Shown here in pieces: positions 29,349 through 41,787 of a stretch of DNA of 64,000 nt. This DNA is from Vibrio aestuarianus (GTDB taxonomy: Bacteria > Pseudomonadota > Gammaproteobacteria > Enterobacterales > Vibrionaceae). The position numbers were made by a program, and so were the translations under genes. Location: positions 100,756 to 164,755 of the forward strand of contig NZ_JAAZTU010000002.1 of NCBI RefSeq assembly GCF_012395185.1, given 5' to 3'. Every line of letters starts with the position of its first letter. The stretch's first letter is position 1. The notes beneath the pieces were generated by a model that was given only the letters and a program-made list of their open reading frames with translations, had not been told where the DNA came from and searched no databases.

Positions 29349-30821
29349 ATGAAACAATTAAACGTTGATGTTGCCGTAATTGGTGGAGGTACCGCTGGGC
29401 TTGGTGCTTACCGTGCAGCAAAAGCACATACCTCAAGCGTAGTTATGATTGAAGGTGGCCCGTACGGTACAACTTGCGCTCGAGTTGGCTGTATGCCCTC
29501 GAAGTTACTCATTGCCGCCGCTGAAAGTGCGCACAACATTGAAAAAGCGCCAGCGTTTGGTGTGCACCCACAAGGTGAAATTGTGATTAATGGCCGCGAA
29601 GTGATGGATCGCGTTAAACGCGAGCGTGACCGCTTTGTTGGGTTTGTACTGGAAGGGGTAGATGAGATCCCTGCTGAAGATAAGATCTCTGGCTATGCTC
29701 AATTTGTCGATAACCATACATTGACCGTTGATGATCACACTCAAATTAATGCCAAACGCATCGTGATCGCCACAGGATCGCGCCCCGCTTATCCTGCTAT
29801 CTGGAATGAATTAGGTGATCGTCTTGTTATTAACGATGATGTATTTGAATGGGATGTCTTACCACAAGCGGTTGCCGTATTTGGACCGGGCGTTATTGGC
29901 TTAGAACTAGGTCAAGCACTGCACCGCTTAGGTGTTAAAGTAAAACTGTTTGGTTTAGGCGGTCAGGTTGGTCCATTAACTGACCCTGAAATCATGGCTT
30001 ATGCTGATAAAGCATTTAAAGAAGAATTCTATTTAGATGCAGATGTTAAAGTAGAAAGCATGAAACGCATCTCCTCACCTGATGGGCAAGGTGAAGATAA
30101 GGTTGAGATTCAATTTATCAACCATGAGGGGCAGCTTGAAATTTTCATTGTTGATTATGTATTGGCCGCAACGGGACGTCGTCCAAACGTTGATAAGCTA
30201 GCAATTGACAATACCGATATCGCCCTAGACGAACGTGGCGTACCAACCGCGGATCATTACACGCTGCAAACCTCTGTCGATAATATTTTTATCGCTGGTG
30301 ATGCAAGTAATCAAATCCCACTACTGCATGAAGCGGCAGATCAAGGTCGTATTGCTGGTGATAACGCCGGGCGCTATCCTGATATTCGCGCTGGGCATAG
30401 ACGCTCAGTGATTTCCGCAGTATTTTCTGACCCACAGATTGCGATGGTTGGCGAAACCTATAAACAGTTAACGACACGTTTGGGCAATTGCGGCTGTTTT
30501 GCAACAGGTGAAGTATCATTCGAGGGGCAAGGTCGTTCACGTGTGATGCTACGTAATAAAGGGCTATTGCATGTTTATGGTGAGCAAGGCACAGGCCGCT
30601 TCTTGGGCGCAGAGATGATGGGACCAAACGCTGAACACTTAGCACATTTACTCGCTTGGGCGCATCAAAACCAAATGACGATTTCACAAATGTTGGATAT
30701 GCCATTTTACCACCCAGTCATCGAAGAGGGCGTTCGCACCGCACTGCGTGACTTAAATGCCAAACTTCATCTGGGGCCAGAGATGATAAAACACTGTTTG
30801 GATTGTGGTCCGGGCTGTTAA
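29349..30821 (+). CDS. Dihydrolipoamide dehydrogenase-like flavoprotein
   Basis: A 490-residue pyridine-nucleotide-disulfide oxidoreductase. The FAD Rossmann motif is G-G-G-T-A-G-L-G near residue 12, and the redox disulfide is in C-A-R-V-G-C-M-P-S-K near residue 43. A second FAD motif, I-F-I-A-G-D-A, is near residue 313, and the C-terminal H-P-V-I-E-E, the usual catalytic His-Glu, is near residue 457. The tail ends H-C-L-D-C-G-P-G-C, an unusual extra three-cysteine ending. It lies 82 bp after the peroxiredoxin gene, so it may be a reductase in the same defence unit. It is probably not the pyruvate-dehydrogenase E3. Confidence 0.85.
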   Translation: MKQLNVDVAVIGGGTAGLGAYRAAKAHTSSVVMIEGGPYGTTCARVGCMPSKLLIAAAESAHNIEKAPAFGVHPQGEIVINGREVMDRVKRERDRFVGFVLEGVDEIPAEDKISGYAQFVDNHTLTVDDHTQINAKRIVIATGSRPAYPAIWNELGDRLVINDDVFEWDVLPQAVAVFGPGVIGLELGQALHRLGVKVKLFGLGGQVGPLTDPEIMAYADKAFKEEFYLDADVKVESMKRISSPDGQGEDKVEIQFINHEGQLEIFIVDYVLAATGRRPNVDKLAIDNTDIALDERGVPTADHYTLQTSVDNIFIAGDASNQIPLLHEAADQGRIAGDNAGRYPDIRAGHRRSVISAVFSDPQIAMVGETYKQLTTRLGNCGCFATGEVSFEGQGRSRVMLRNKGLLHVYGEQGTGRFLGAEMMGPNAEHLAHLLAWAHQNQMTISQMLDMPFYHPVIEEGVRTALRDLNAKLHLGPEMIKHCLDCGPGC

Positions 30822-30962
30822 TTTACCCTTCGATTACCACGGTCGCTGCAATGCGGCCGTTTTTGATCGTGCTTCTGTTCTGACTGAATTTGTGGCCACT
30901 TATTTCTTGAGACGGATTGAAAGGTATATACTGCTGATATCTATTGTCTACGCTCGGTCACT

Positions 30963-31223
30963 ATGTCTTGTAATCACTGCAAACAATCATGGTTTTGGAA
31001 AAAAATAGGCCGCTGTCAACGTTGTATGGACCAACTCACAACGCTGTCTGTGCTGTGCTGGGTCGTGTGGTGGTGGCTATGCAAGGACAATCCGAAAAGC
31101 ATCGAATCAATAGCATTACTAATGGCAGGATTTACTTTTAATGGGCTTTTATTTTTACATCTATGGATGAAGTTTGTGATTCTTCCTTGGCGTAAACGTA
31201 ATGGTAGCCAAGACAACCATTGA
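30963..31223 (+). CDS. DUF3624 membrane protein
   Basis: An 86-residue small protein. An N-terminal zinc-ribbon-like set of cysteines (C-N-H-C near residues 3-6 and C-Q-R-C near residues 18-21) is followed by two hydrophobic segments (~25-40 and ~48-68) and a basic tail. The F-W-K-K-I-G-R-C-x-R-C-M-D-Q-L pattern is the DUF3624 family seen in Vibrio. No SD is obvious. Function unknown; the layout suggests a membrane protein with a cytoplasmic metal site. Confidence 0.82.
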   Translation: MSCNHCKQSWFWKKIGRCQRCMDQLTTLSVLCWVVWWWLCKDNPKSIESIALLMAGFTFNGLLFLHLWMKFVILPWRKRNGSQDNH

Positions 31224-31261
31224 TCGCCCTGCCAACACATCTTCTCTTTCCGACCAAAAGA

Positions 31262-31300
31262 AAAAAGCCCCAAAACCAATATCAGGTTTGGGGCCTTCTT
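31262..31300. terminator. Bidirectional terminator between DUF3624 gene and argH
   Basis: The stem gccccaaaacc/ggtttggggc (one bulge) has a 7-base loop. On the minus strand it is followed by ttttttctttt; on the + strand by a weaker cttctt. It lies between convergent genes and is strongest for argH. Confidence 0.85.
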
Positions 31301-31423
31301 AGATTCTTCTAAGAAAAAGCAGTGGTATTTGTATAGACCGGGCTTTTCCTTATTTGTTCCCCAAAAATCGATCTTTTTTAGATCTTTTCAAGAAAATACA
31401 TTTAACCTATAAGATTCATTGTG

Positions 31424-33319
<1,896 letters not shown>

Positions 33320-33487
33320 CTATTCACTGCGTGTGCAACGATGGAATCTGATTGAACTCAGTTTCTTTTTTGTATGGTGATAACTTACCGCAGCCTGAAG
33401 GAAAAACAAAGTAAAAATTCACTTATTTCACATAATTATTCATGATTTTTAAATTTTAATTTATCATTCAAGGTTACTGTAACAACA

Positions 33488-33514
33488 AAGCCCATTTGCT
33501 AAGCAAATGGGCTT
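33488..33514 (-). terminator. Hairpin after argG
   Basis: A perfect 13-bp inverted repeat (aagcccatttgct/agcaaatgggctt) is followed on the minus strand by tgttgtt, 24 bases after the argG stop and 190 bases before argH. It may attenuate transcription into argH or separate the two; the U-run is imperfect. Confidence 0.7.
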
Positions 33515-33537
33515 GATAATACGCTAATCAACGAAGG

Positions 33538-34758
33538 TTATTGGTTTTTCTTTGCTTCGTTAAGTGCTCTGATTCTGCTTGCTAGTGAGTAAAGGCGAAT
33601 GAAACCACCAGCATGACTTTGGTCATACACTTCATCTTCACCGAAGGTAGCAAACTCTTCAGAATACAAGCTGTTTTCAGAACGTTTTTGAGTCACTGTC
33701 GCTTGGCCTTTATACAGTTTAACCACCACCTCGCCGTTGACGTCTTGGGCTAACTGGTCAGCCGCTGCCATGATCGATTTACATAGTGGAGTAAACCAAC
33801 GACCATCGTAAACAAGGTGTGATGCTTTAACGCCTAATTCTTCACGGAATTCAAAAGACGCTTTATCCAACACTAATTGTTCAACAGCACGCAGCGCTTC
33901 CATCATGATGGTGCCCCCAGGAGTTTCGTAACAACCACGAGACTTCATACCGACCAAACGGTTTTCAACGATATCAATACGACCAACACCATGTTTTGAG
34001 CCCTTCTCATTGAGATAAACCAGTGCGTTGTATGGCGTCATCAGCTCTCCATCAACACCCACGACTTCACCTTGAGCTACTTGCAAAGTCACGTATTCTG
34101 CTTCGTTAGGCGCTTGTTCTGGATCAACCGTCCATACCCAACAGTCTTCGTTTGGTGCATTCCATGTATTTTCAAGCACACCACCTTCGGTTGAGATATG
34201 CCATGCGTTGGCATCACGTGAGTAGATCTTAGTTAAAGAAGCAGCACACGGAATGTTACGCTCTGCTAGATAATCCAGACACTCTTCACGGCTAACAAGA
34301 TCCCATTCACGCCATGGCGCAATAACCTGTAGGTCCGGTGCTAACGCGGCGAACGCGCCTTCAAAACGCACTTGGTCATTACCTTTACCCGTACAGCCGT
34401 GGCACAGTGCATCCGCGCCCACTTTACGCGCAATTTCAACTTGCGCTTTGGCAATGATTGGACGAGCCATTGACGTACCAAGTAGGTATTTGCCTTCGTA
34501 GTAAGCGCCTGTTTTTAGTGTTGGATAGATGTATTCAGCAACCATCTCTTCTTTTAGATCCACTACGTAGCATTCTGAAGCGCCTGACGCTTTAGCTTTC
34601 TCTTCAATGCCGACTAATTCTTCTTCACCTTGGCCAACATCAGCGACAAAAGCCACGACTTCACAATCATAATTCTCTTTTAACCACGGAATGATCACTG
34701 ATGTATCTAGACCGCCAGAGTATGCGACAACTACTTTATTAACTTGAACTTTGCTCAT
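33538..34758 (-). CDS. argG: Argininosuccinate synthase ArgG
   Basis: A 406-residue cytoplasmic enzyme that joins citrulline and aspartate with ATP. The N-type ATP pyrophosphatase P-loop A-Y-S-G-G-L-D-T-S is at residues 12-20. Other conserved blocks are [17 protein letters not shown] and [10 protein letters not shown]. This is the argG type typical of Vibrio. It lies 99 bp after argB and 239 bp before argH(A). Confidence 0.97.
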   Translation of the reverse strand: MSKVQVNKVVVAYSGGLDTSVIIPWLKENYDCEVVAFVADVGQGEEELVGIEEKAKASGASECYVVDLKEEMVAEYIYPTLKTGAYYEGKYLLGTSMARPIIAKAQVEIARKVGADALCHGCTGKGNDQVRFEGAFAALAPDLQVIAPWREWDLVSREECLDYLAERNIPCAASLTKIYSRDANAWHISTEGGVLENTWNAPNEDCWVWTVDPEQAPNEAEYVTLQVAQGEVVGVDGELMTPYNALVYLNEKGSKHGVGRIDIVENRLVGMKSRGCYETPGGTIMMEALRAVEQLVLDKASFEFREELGVKASHLVYDGRWFTPLCKSIMAAADQLAQDVNGEVVVKLYKGQATVTQKRSENSLYSEEFATFGEDEVYDQSHAGGFIRLYSLASRIRALNEAKKNQ

Positions 34759-34857
34759 TTTACTTCTCCAATTTTCCCGGCGCTGCGCTTGGCGGTCAGT
34801 GCTCTGGGTTACTTCTTATCGAAAGTCGTTATTAAACAACTTACCAAAATTTTTAAT

Positions 34858-35652
34858 TTATGACTGAGGCAAGAATTGTGTACCAATGCTCTCGCCCGCA
34901 AATAATTTGCTTAGCTTATCTGGGTAGCGCCATGTAGCGACTTGAATAGGACGACCTAAATCATTGGCGGCTTCTAATGCTGCTTTGACTTTGACGATCA
35001 TGCCGTCGGTAATCACTTTACCTGCAATCAGTGCATTAGCCTGTTGTTCATTGAGGCTAGCAAGAAGGTGCCCCTTACCATCCAATACACCACTAACGTC
35101 TGAAAGCAGTACCAACTCAGCATCTAATGCGCCTGCCACCGCAACCGCCGCTTGATCCGCATTAATATTCATCATCTGGCCTTCAGCAGTCAGACCAATA
35201 GAACTAATGATTGGCAAACCACCAGCAGCAAGAATGGCTTGCAGAATTTGTGAATCCCCAGGTGATGCTTTCCCCACCGCGCCGAGTTCTGGATCCAACT
35301 CTTCCACTTTACACAACCCACCGTCAGCCAGAGATAAGCCAACCGCGTTCAAACCATCTTTAATCGCCTGACCCTGTAGCATCTTGTTAGCAGTTCCTGC
35401 TAACGCACCAACAATCAACGGAATTTGCTCGTAAGGCGTTACCCGTAAACCGTCTTTTTTCACAGTTTTCAGTTGTAGTTTCGCCATTAGCTCGTCCACT
35501 AGGTAGCCCCCACCGTGAACGATGACAATTCGTCGCTGAGCTTGGGCTTGATACTGTGCGATTGCGCCAAACAATTTGCTTAGCGTGTCCGAACAAGACA
35601 GCGCCGCGCCGCCTAACTTAATCACTAATGGATTTTGCTTTGTATCTGTCAT
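34858..35652 (-). CDS. argB: Acetylglutamate kinase ArgB
   Basis: A 264-residue amino-acid kinase that phosphorylates N-acetylglutamate, step 2 of arginine synthesis. The N-terminal K-L-G-G-A-A-L and V-H-G-G-G phosphate loops and the M-N-I-N-A-D-Q-A-A substrate segment are present, as is K-V-K-A-A-L near the C-terminus. It lacks the long N-terminal helix of arginine-inhibited forms, so it is probably the E. coli-like uninhibited type. It lies 23 bp after argC. Confidence 0.96.
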   Translation of the reverse strand: MTDTKQNPLVIKLGGAALSCSDTLSKLFGAIAQYQAQAQRRIVIVHGGGYLVDELMAKLQLKTVKKDGLRVTPYEQIPLIVGALAGTANKMLQGQAIKDGLNAVGLSLADGGLCKVEELDPELGAVGKASPGDSQILQAILAAGGLPIISSIGLTAEGQMMNINADQAAVAVAGALDAELVLLSDVSGVLDGKGHLLASLNEQQANALIAGKVITDGMIVKVKAALEAANDLGRPIQVATWRYPDKLSKLFAGESIGTQFLPQS

Positions 35653-35675
35653 ATTTAACCCTTACGCTTGGTGGC

Positions 35676-36677
35676 TTACACCAAAGCTGTTAGCTCAGAA
35701 AAACCGTAATGAATGTTTAAACACTGCATCGCTTGGCTTGATGCACCTTTTAATAAATTGTCTATCGCCGAGACGACGATAATATGCTCACCTTGTACTC
35801 GCCAGCCGAGGTCACAAAATGGCGTAAACTCGACATCTTGAATTCTTGGTAATGTTTGCTTAATTCTGACCGCTGGTTTATTGGCATAAGCCAGCTCAAA
35901 TGCTTCAAGCACTTGCTGCTCAGAGACACCGTGAGCCAGTTTCATGGTGATAGTCGCTAAAATGCCACGCTTAAAATTGCCAAGGTGAGGAGTGAAAATC
36001 ACCTCACAACCAAGATGCGTCGCAATTTCTGGTTGATGACGATGCGTAAATACACCGTAAGGCTGTAAGCTGACTTCGCAAAAGCTATTGGTTAAGCTCG
36101 CTTTTCTGCCTGCACCAGTCACACCACTGATTGCGTTGATAACTGGCCACTGGTTGCTATCAAGTAGCCCAGCTTCTACCAGTGGTTTAATCGCGAGTTG
36201 CGATGCCGTTGGGTAACAACCTGCAACAGCAATCAGTTGGCTTTGTTGGATCGCCTCAGCATTCCATTCAGCTAAACCGTAAACAGCTTGTTCTAGCCAC
36301 TGCGCATGTTTGTGTTCAAAGCCGTAGTAATTTGTGTAGAAATCATCACCTTGAACTCGAAAAGCACCAGAAAGGTCGAAAACCTGACAACCTTGCTCAA
36401 GGAAAATCGGCGCCAAATCATGGCTAACCTCATGAGCGGTTGCTAAAAACACCACATCACATTCACTGGCTGCTTTGGCTGGATCAACCAATGGTTGAAT
36501 TGACATATCCACAACACCCGCAAGCTTGCCATGCAGCTCTGCCATTGGCTTTCCTGCATCTAGACTATTGGCGGAAACATATAAACCTGATAGCGTGAGT
36601 TGTGGGTGCTTTTGCACCATGTAAGCCAACTCAGCTCCGGTATAACCGCTAGCTCCGATAATTGTGGTTTTTAACAT
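35676..36677 (-). CDS. argC: N-acetyl-gamma-glutamyl-phosphate reductase ArgC
   Basis: A 333-residue NADPH-dependent reductase, step 3 of arginine synthesis. The Rossmann motif G-A-S-G-Y-T-G-A-E is at residues 8-16, and the catalytic cysteine is in A-G-C-Y-P-T-A. I start at ATG 36677 ([12 protein letters not shown]); the frame is open 13 codons further upstream, but the family begins here. It is the first gene of argCBGH and divergent from argE. The 156-bp AT-rich gap must hold both promoters; I see only degenerate ARG-box half-sites there. Confidence 0.95.
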   Translation of the reverse strand: MLKTTIIGASGYTGAELAYMVQKHPQLTLSGLYVSANSLDAGKPMAELHGKLAGVVDMSIQPLVDPAKAASECDVVFLATAHEVSHDLAPIFLEQGCQVFDLSGAFRVQGDDFYTNYYGFEHKHAQWLEQAVYGLAEWNAEAIQQSQLIAVAGCYPTASQLAIKPLVEAGLLDSNQWPVINAISGVTGAGRKASLTNSFCEVSLQPYGVFTHRHQPEIATHLGCEVIFTPHLGNFKRGILATITMKLAHGVSEQQVLEAFELAYANKPAVRIKQTLPRIQDVEFTPFCDLGWRVQGEHIIVVSAIDNLLKGASSQAMQCLNIHYGFSELTALV

Positions 36678-36833
36678 CTTGTGACATCCAGTTTCAAAGT
36701 AAAAAAGATAATTCAAAAATGACTATAAATTTCAGAAAACACCGCTTATTTCGGTTTTTTATTCACACAAAGTGATTTAATATGTGTTTTACCTTCTCGC
36801 GATTACTCTGTCAATACTAGGAGCAAAGATAAT

Positions 36834-37970
36834 ATGCAATTACCCAGTTTTCTTGAGGTCTATGAAGGCCTGATTTCGACCTCTTCCATTAGCTCCACTG
36901 ACTCGAGCTGGGATGAAGGTAATGAAAATGTGATTAATAAGATGTCAGAGTGGTTTTCCAGCTTAGGTTTTACAGTTGAAACCATTGTCGTTGCTCCTGG
37001 CAAATACAACCTAATCGCGAAAAAAGGCAGCGGTGAAGGTGGATTGCTGCTTGCGGGGCACAGCGACACAGTCCCTTTTGATCAAGGACGTTGGAGCTTT
37101 GAACCTCATGCACTGACTCAAGCCAATGATCGTTTCTATGGATTAGGAACGGCCGATATGAAAGGATTTTTTGCATTCATTTATGAAGCAGTGAAGAAGG
37201 TCGATTGGAGTAAACAGAGTAAACCGCTGTATGTACTGGCAACGTGCGATGAAGAAACCACCATGCTTGGTGCTCGTCATTTTACTGAGAATGCCCCCTT
37301 CCAACCGGATTACTGTATTATCGGTGAACCCACCAGTTTGGTGCCTATTCGTGGTCATAAAGGACACGTAGCGAATGCCATTCGAGTGACGGGTAAATCT
37401 GGCCACTCATCTGACCCAGCTTTGGGGGTAAATGCGATAGAGATTATGCACGAAGTGATGTATGCATTAATGCAACTGCGTGACAAACTGGTCAAAGAGT
37501 ATCATCACCCGGGGTTTGCCATCCCTAATCCAACCTTAAATTTGGGCCATATTCATGGTGGCGATAGCCCGAACCGTATCTGTGGTTGCTGTGAGCTGCA
37601 TTATGATGTTCGCCCGCTACCAGGCATCAGCTTGGATGGATTAGATAACATGCTACGTGGCGCACTCAACGAAGTTGCGGCTAAATGGCCGGGCAGGATT
37701 GAAATTACCGCATTGCATGAAGCGATCCCAGGTTATGAATGTCAGCATGACCACCCCTTTATCGGAGGGGTTGAAGAGATCTGTAACACACCTTCTGAGA
37801 CAGTTAATTATTGTACCGAAGCACCGTTTTTACAGCAGTTATGTCCAACGTTAGTACTTGGACCAGGTTCCATAGACCAAGCCCATCAACCTGATGAGTT
37901 CTTGGCCTTCGAATTTATTGATCCAACCATCAATGTACTGTCAAAAGCGATGTACAAATACTGCTTCTAA
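36834..37970 (+). CDS. argE: Acetylornithine deacetylase ArgE
   Basis: A 378-residue M20-family zinc hydrolase that releases ornithine from N-acetylornithine. Metal ligands and the catalytic base are in G-H-S-D-T-V-P, T-A-D-M-K-G-F and C-D-E-E-T-T. The dimerisation-domain histidine is in K-S-G-H-S-S. With ArgHA it defines the linear, non-cyclic pathway. A good SD (aggagc) precedes the ATG. It is divergent from argC, the classic bipolar arg arrangement of enterobacteria and vibrios. Confidence 0.96.
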   Translation: MQLPSFLEVYEGLISTSSISSTDSSWDEGNENVINKMSEWFSSLGFTVETIVVAPGKYNLIAKKGSGEGGLLLAGHSDTVPFDQGRWSFEPHALTQANDRFYGLGTADMKGFFAFIYEAVKKVDWSKQSKPLYVLATCDEETTMLGARHFTENAPFQPDYCIIGEPTSLVPIRGHKGHVANAIRVTGKSGHSSDPALGVNAIEIMHEVMYALMQLRDKLVKEYHHPGFAIPNPTLNLGHIHGGDSPNRICGCCELHYDVRPLPGISLDGLDNMLRGALNEVAAKWPGRIEITALHEAIPGYECQHDHPFIGGVEEICNTPSETVNYCTEAPFLQQLCPTLVLGPGSIDQAHQPDEFLAFEFIDPTINVLSKAMYKYCF

Positions 37971-38002
37971 GAACGACATTCTCGAAGATGAAAATATACA
38001 GC

Positions 38003-38034
38003 GCCTTAAAGGGTCCACCTTTAAGGCTTTTTTT
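38003..38034 (+). terminator. Terminator after argE
   Basis: The stem gccttaaagg/acctttaaggc with a short loop is followed by seven T on the + strand, about 33 bases after the argE stop. Confidence 0.9.
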
Positions 38035-38206
38035 GTAATAAAATTTCAGTAATTAATACAAATTATTCATCAAGACGTCAAAAACCGTAACATAAGCAAT
38101 AAATGGAAACTTAGTCTGCTTTATTTGACTCGGAAGGGATCTTTTCGCTAGATTGTGTACCTAGCAAGGAACATTGGATGTAATTTTTTTACAAGGCAGG
38201 ACGACA

Positions 38207-40840
38207 ATGAACGAAAAATACGCTGCGCTCAAAAGTAACGTGAGCATGCTTGGCCGGTTGCTAGGCAATACCATACAGGATGCCCATGGTGACGTTATCT
38301 TAGAGAAAGTGGAAACCATCCGAAAACTTTCCAAATCAGCACGTAACGGTAATCAAGCCGACCGAGACAGTTTGGTAGAGGAAATTAAAAACCTTCCTAA
38401 TGAACAACTCACTCCCGTTGCACGCGCTTTCAACCAATTTCTGAACTTAACCAACATGGCTGAGCAATACCATACTATTTCTCGTCACTGCGAAGAACAC
38501 GTTTGTGAACCAGATGCCATCAGCTCTCTGTTTACTAAACTTAATCAAAATAAAATCAGCAAACTGGATGCCGCTCAAGCGGTACGTGATCTGAATATCG
38601 AGCTCGTTCTCACCGCTCACCCAACAGAAATCACACGCCGTACCATGATCAACAAATTGGTTAAGATCAATGAGTGCCTATCGAAACTTGAATTGAGCGA
38701 TCTCTCTTTCAAAGAACGCCAAAAAACCGAGCGCCGTTTAGAACAATTAATCGCCCAAAGCTGGCATTCCGATGTTATCCGTAAGCAGCGCCCAACCCCT
38801 CTTGATGAAGCAAAATGGGGGTTTGCGGTAGTAGAAAATTCATTATGGCAAGCCATACCAGAGTTCTTACGTGAATTCGATGAGCGCCTGGAAAGTTACT
38901 TAGGTGAAGGGCTACCGATTGATGCGCGCCCAGTGCATATCTCATCTTGGATGGGTGGAGACCGCGACGGTAACCCATTCGTTACTCACACTATTACCCG
39001 TGAAGTGCTGTTACTTTCTCGCTGGAAAGCAGCTGACCTGTACCTTGGCGACATCAATGAATTAGTCAGTGAACTATCAATGACTAAATGCAGTGATGCA
39101 TTGCGAGCGCTTGCCGGTGAAGATGAACACGAACCATACCGTGCGATTCTAAAGCGTTTACGTACGCTATTGACTGAAACCACGGAAGTGCTTGAAGCAA
39201 AAATCAATGGCCAGCAATTGGCACGCAAAGCGCCGCTTCAGCATATCGACCAATTATGGCAGCCGCTGCTGGCATGCTATCAATCACTGCATGAATGTGG
39301 CATGGGTGTCATCGCTGATGGTTCGCTACTTGACACACTACGCCGTATCAAAGCTTTTGGCGTGCATTTAGTACGTTTGGATATCCGCCAAGAAAGTACT
39401 CGTCATTCCGATGTACTGTCTGAGCTGACGCGCTATCTAGGCATTGGTGATTACGACCAGTGGAGCGAGCAAGACAAAATTGCTTTCCTAACTAATGAGC
39501 TCAGCTCTAAACGCCCTCTATTGCCACGTGACTGGCAACCATCAGAGCCAGTTCAAGAAGTGCTCGATACCTGTAAGATTATTGCCGCACAGCCTCGTGA
39601 AGCCTTTGGCGCATACGTCATTTCCATGGCTCGTACCGCGTCAGATGTACTCGCAGTGCACTTATTACTGCAAGAATCTGGCTGCCCTTATCGTATGGAT
39701 GTCTGTCCACTGTTTGAAACATTGGACGACTTAAACAATGCTGAAGCGGTCATCAACCAATTGATGAGTATTGATCTCTACCGTGGCTTTATTCAAAACC
39801 ATCAAATGGTGATGATTGGCTATTCTGATTCTGCTAAAGATGCAGGTGTAATGTCAGCCGGTTGGGCGCAATATCGCGCAATGGATGCTCTGGTTAAAGT
39901 TAGCGAAGAAGCGGGCATTGAACTGACACTATTTCATGGCCGTGGCGGTACGATTGGTCGTGGTGGCGCGCCAGCGCACGCAGCGCTACTTTCCCAACCA
40001 CCAAAAAGCTTGAAAGGTGGCTTACGCGTAACCGAACAAGGCGAGATGATTCGTTTTAAACTTGGTTTGCCAGAAGTGGCCATTAACAGCTTCAATATGT
40101 ACGCTAGTGCAATTTTGGAAGCCAACCTACTTCCACCGCCAGAGCCAAAACAAGATTGGCGTGATTTGATGGATGTTTTATCAGAAGTATCTTGTGAGTC
40201 ATACCGCAACATTGTACGTGGCGAACCAGACTTTGTGCCTTATTTCCGTCAAGCAACCCCTGAACTAGAACTGGGTAAATTACCTCTCGGTTCTCGTCCC
40301 GCCAAACGTAATCCAAATGGTGGGGTTGAAAGCTTACGTGCTATTCCTTGGATTTTTTCTTGGAGCCAAAACCGCCTAGTACTTCCTGCATGGTTAGGGG
40401 CTGGTGAAGCGATTCAATACTCGATAGATAAAGGACACCAAGCGCTACTTGAAGATATGTGTCGTGAATGGCCGTTCTTCTCCACACGCTTAGGCATGCT
40501 GGAGATGGTGTATTCTAAGTGCAACATCGAAATTTCACGCTACTACGATGAACGCTTAGTCGATGAATCGCTGCGTCCACTAGGTGATCGTCTGCGCACT
40601 CAACTCCAGAAAGACATCAAAGCAGTGCTTAATGTGGAAAACAACGAGAATTTGATGCAAAGCGACCCTTGGGGTCTTGAATCAATTCGTCTGCGTAATA
40701 TCTATGTTGAGCCATTGAATATGCTGCAAGCAGAGTTGCTCTATCGCACCCGTCAAACAGAGACCCCATCGGTAGAATTAGAGGAAGCACTAATGGTAAC
40801 GATTGCTGGCATAGCAGCAGGAATGCGTAATACAGGTTAA
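38207..40840 (+). CDS. ppc: Phosphoenolpyruvate carboxylase Ppc
   Basis: An 877-residue enzyme that carboxylates PEP to oxaloacetate to refill the TCA cycle. Catalytic signatures are V-L-T-A-H-P-T-E near residue 135 (active-site His), the glycine-rich [12 protein letters not shown] near residue 580, and the C-terminal M-R-N-T-G. The start is ATG 38207 (M-N-E-K-Y-A-A-L), the family start; an in-frame ATG 11 codons upstream is probably not used. It is flanked by terminators on both sides, hence monocistronic. Confidence 0.97.
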   Translation: MNEKYAALKSNVSMLGRLLGNTIQDAHGDVILEKVETIRKLSKSARNGNQADRDSLVEEIKNLPNEQLTPVARAFNQFLNLTNMAEQYHTISRHCEEHVCEPDAISSLFTKLNQNKISKLDAAQAVRDLNIELVLTAHPTEITRRTMINKLVKINECLSKLELSDLSFKERQKTERRLEQLIAQSWHSDVIRKQRPTPLDEAKWGFAVVENSLWQAIPEFLREFDERLESYLGEGLPIDARPVHISSWMGGDRDGNPFVTHTITREVLLLSRWKAADLYLGDINELVSELSMTKCSDALRALAGEDEHEPYRAILKRLRTLLTETTEVLEAKINGQQLARKAPLQHIDQLWQPLLACYQSLHECGMGVIADGSLLDTLRRIKAFGVHLVRLDIRQESTRHSDVLSELTRYLGIGDYDQWSEQDKIAFLTNELSSKRPLLPRDWQPSEPVQEVLDTCKIIAAQPREAFGAYVISMARTASDVLAVHLLLQESGCPYRMDVCPLFETLDDLNNAEAVINQLMSIDLYRGFIQNHQMVMIGYSDSAKDAGVMSAGWAQYRAMDALVKVSEEAGIELTLFHGRGGTIGRGGAPAHAALLSQPPKSLKGGLRVTEQGEMIRFKLGLPEVAINSFNMYASAILEANLLPPPEPKQDWRDLMDVLSEVSCESYRNIVRGEPDFVPYFRQATPELELGKLPLGSRPAKRNPNGGVESLRAIPWIFSWSQNRLVLPAWLGAGEAIQYSIDKGHQALLEDMCREWPFFSTRLGMLEMVYSKCNIEISRYYDERLVDESLRPLGDRLRTQLQKDIKAVLNVENNENLMQSDPWGLESIRLRNIYVEPLNMLQAELLYRTRQTETPSVELEEALMVTIAGIAAGMRNTG

Positions 40841-40867
40841 ATGGTAGTTTTTTATTCCATAAAAACA

Positions 40868-40896
40868 AAAAAAGGTCGCATTATGCGGCCTTTTAT
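40868..40896 (+). terminator. Terminator after ppc
   Basis: The stem aaaaggtcgc/gcggcctttt with loop attat is followed by ttttattttg, 30 bases after the ppc stop. Confidence 0.88.
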
Positions 40897-40970
40897 TTTG
40901 ACTGAGCAAAATTATTGAGAATATTATCAGCTTTTTAGGCATTCACGCCCAAAGTATTCCACTTTATGCT

Positions 40971-40988
40971 TATTATTTAGATATAATA
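40971..40988. promoter_or_regulatory. Candidate LuxR/HapR-type operator upstream of aphA
   Basis: An imperfect AT-rich palindrome (tattat ... ataata) resembles sites for the TetR-type quorum regulators LuxR/HapR/SmcR. It is 213 bp upstream of aphA. HapR repression of aphA is established in V. cholerae; use of this site is inferred. The whole gap 40841-41201 contains this site, the ppc terminator and a long aphA leader, with no ORF I can support. Confidence 0.35.
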
Positions 40989-41201
40989 CCGCTCCTCTGC
41001 GAAACCATATAAACACAACAAATCGCAGATTGGTATGCGCAATGCGTACTACCTCCTAGGTGATAAACGGCTTTTAAGGTGACACAACCAACATACGATA
41101 AGTTGGTGTTGCTTAAACTCAACCAAGATTGATGCCATCAGAAGCACAACAAGAGTTTACGCGATTGGTTTCATCGTTTATTAACCATTTGGATTGAAGA
41201 C

Positions 41202-41741
41202 ATGTCATTACCACACGTTATCTTAACCGTTCTGAGCACACGCGATGCCACAGGTTACGACATCACGAAAGAGTTCTCAGCTAGCATTGGCTACTTTTGG
41301 AAAGCCAGCCACCAGCAAGTTTACCGTGAATTAAATAAAATGGGTCAAAATGGCCTTGTGACTTGCGTATTAGAGCCTCAAGAAGGTAAACCTGATCGTA
41401 AAGTTTACTCCATCACGGATTTAGGTCGTCGAGCATTAGGTGAGTGGTTTGATCAACCGACTGCACACCCGACAGTTCGTGACGAATTCAGTGCTAAGCT
41501 TATCGCTTGTGCTGTACAGCCAGCAACGCCTTACCGAGTTCAACTGGGTGAGTTACTCGAAGAGTCAAAGAAATTAGTTGCTCATTACCAAGAGATTGAA
41601 TCTGCATACTATGCAACGCCTGCGACCTTAGATAAGCAACAACGTCTTGAACGCCTGACACTGCGTCGCAACCTTTTGCTTCGTCAAGCTTGGGTTGAAT
41701 GGGCAGAAGAAGTACTTGTTGAACTTGACGCCATGGCTTAA
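41202..41741 (+). CDS. aphA: PadR-family quorum-sensing/virulence regulator AphA
   Basis: A 179-residue winged-helix protein nearly identical in the N-terminal half to V. cholerae AphA. It has the opening S-L-P-H-V-I-L-T-V-L-S-T, the recognition region Q-Q-V-Y-R-E-L-N-K-M, and a C-terminal antiparallel coiled coil for dimerisation. AphA is the low-cell-density master regulator in vibrios, activated post-transcriptionally by Qrr sRNAs and repressed by HapR/LuxR. In V. cholerae it activates tcpPH. The ppc-aphA-cysE order matches V. cholerae. Confidence 0.96.
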   Translation: MSLPHVILTVLSTRDATGYDITKEFSASIGYFWKASHQQVYRELNKMGQNGLVTCVLEPQEGKPDRKVYSITDLGRRALGEWFDQPTAHPTVRDEFSAKLIACAVQPATPYRVQLGELLEESKKLVAHYQEIESAYYATPATLDKQQRLERLTLRRNLLLRQAWVEWAEEVLVELDAMA

Positions 41742-41752
41742 TGCCTGCGATC

Positions 41753-41787
41753 AAAAAAGGTGATGCTTTTGCATCACCTTTTTTATT
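41753..41787. terminator. Bidirectional terminator between aphA and cysE
   Basis: A perfect stem (aaaaaaggtgatgc/gcatcacctttttt, loop tttt) with T-runs on both strands lies between convergent aphA and cysE and ends at the cysE stop. Confidence 0.93.

Noticed and set aside
36678..36833. ARG boxes in the argC-argE divergent region
   Set aside because: I looked for TGAAT-wwww-ATTCA pairs and found only half-sites such as tgaat followed by t-rich sequence; not good enough to annotate despite the expectation from ArgR biology.
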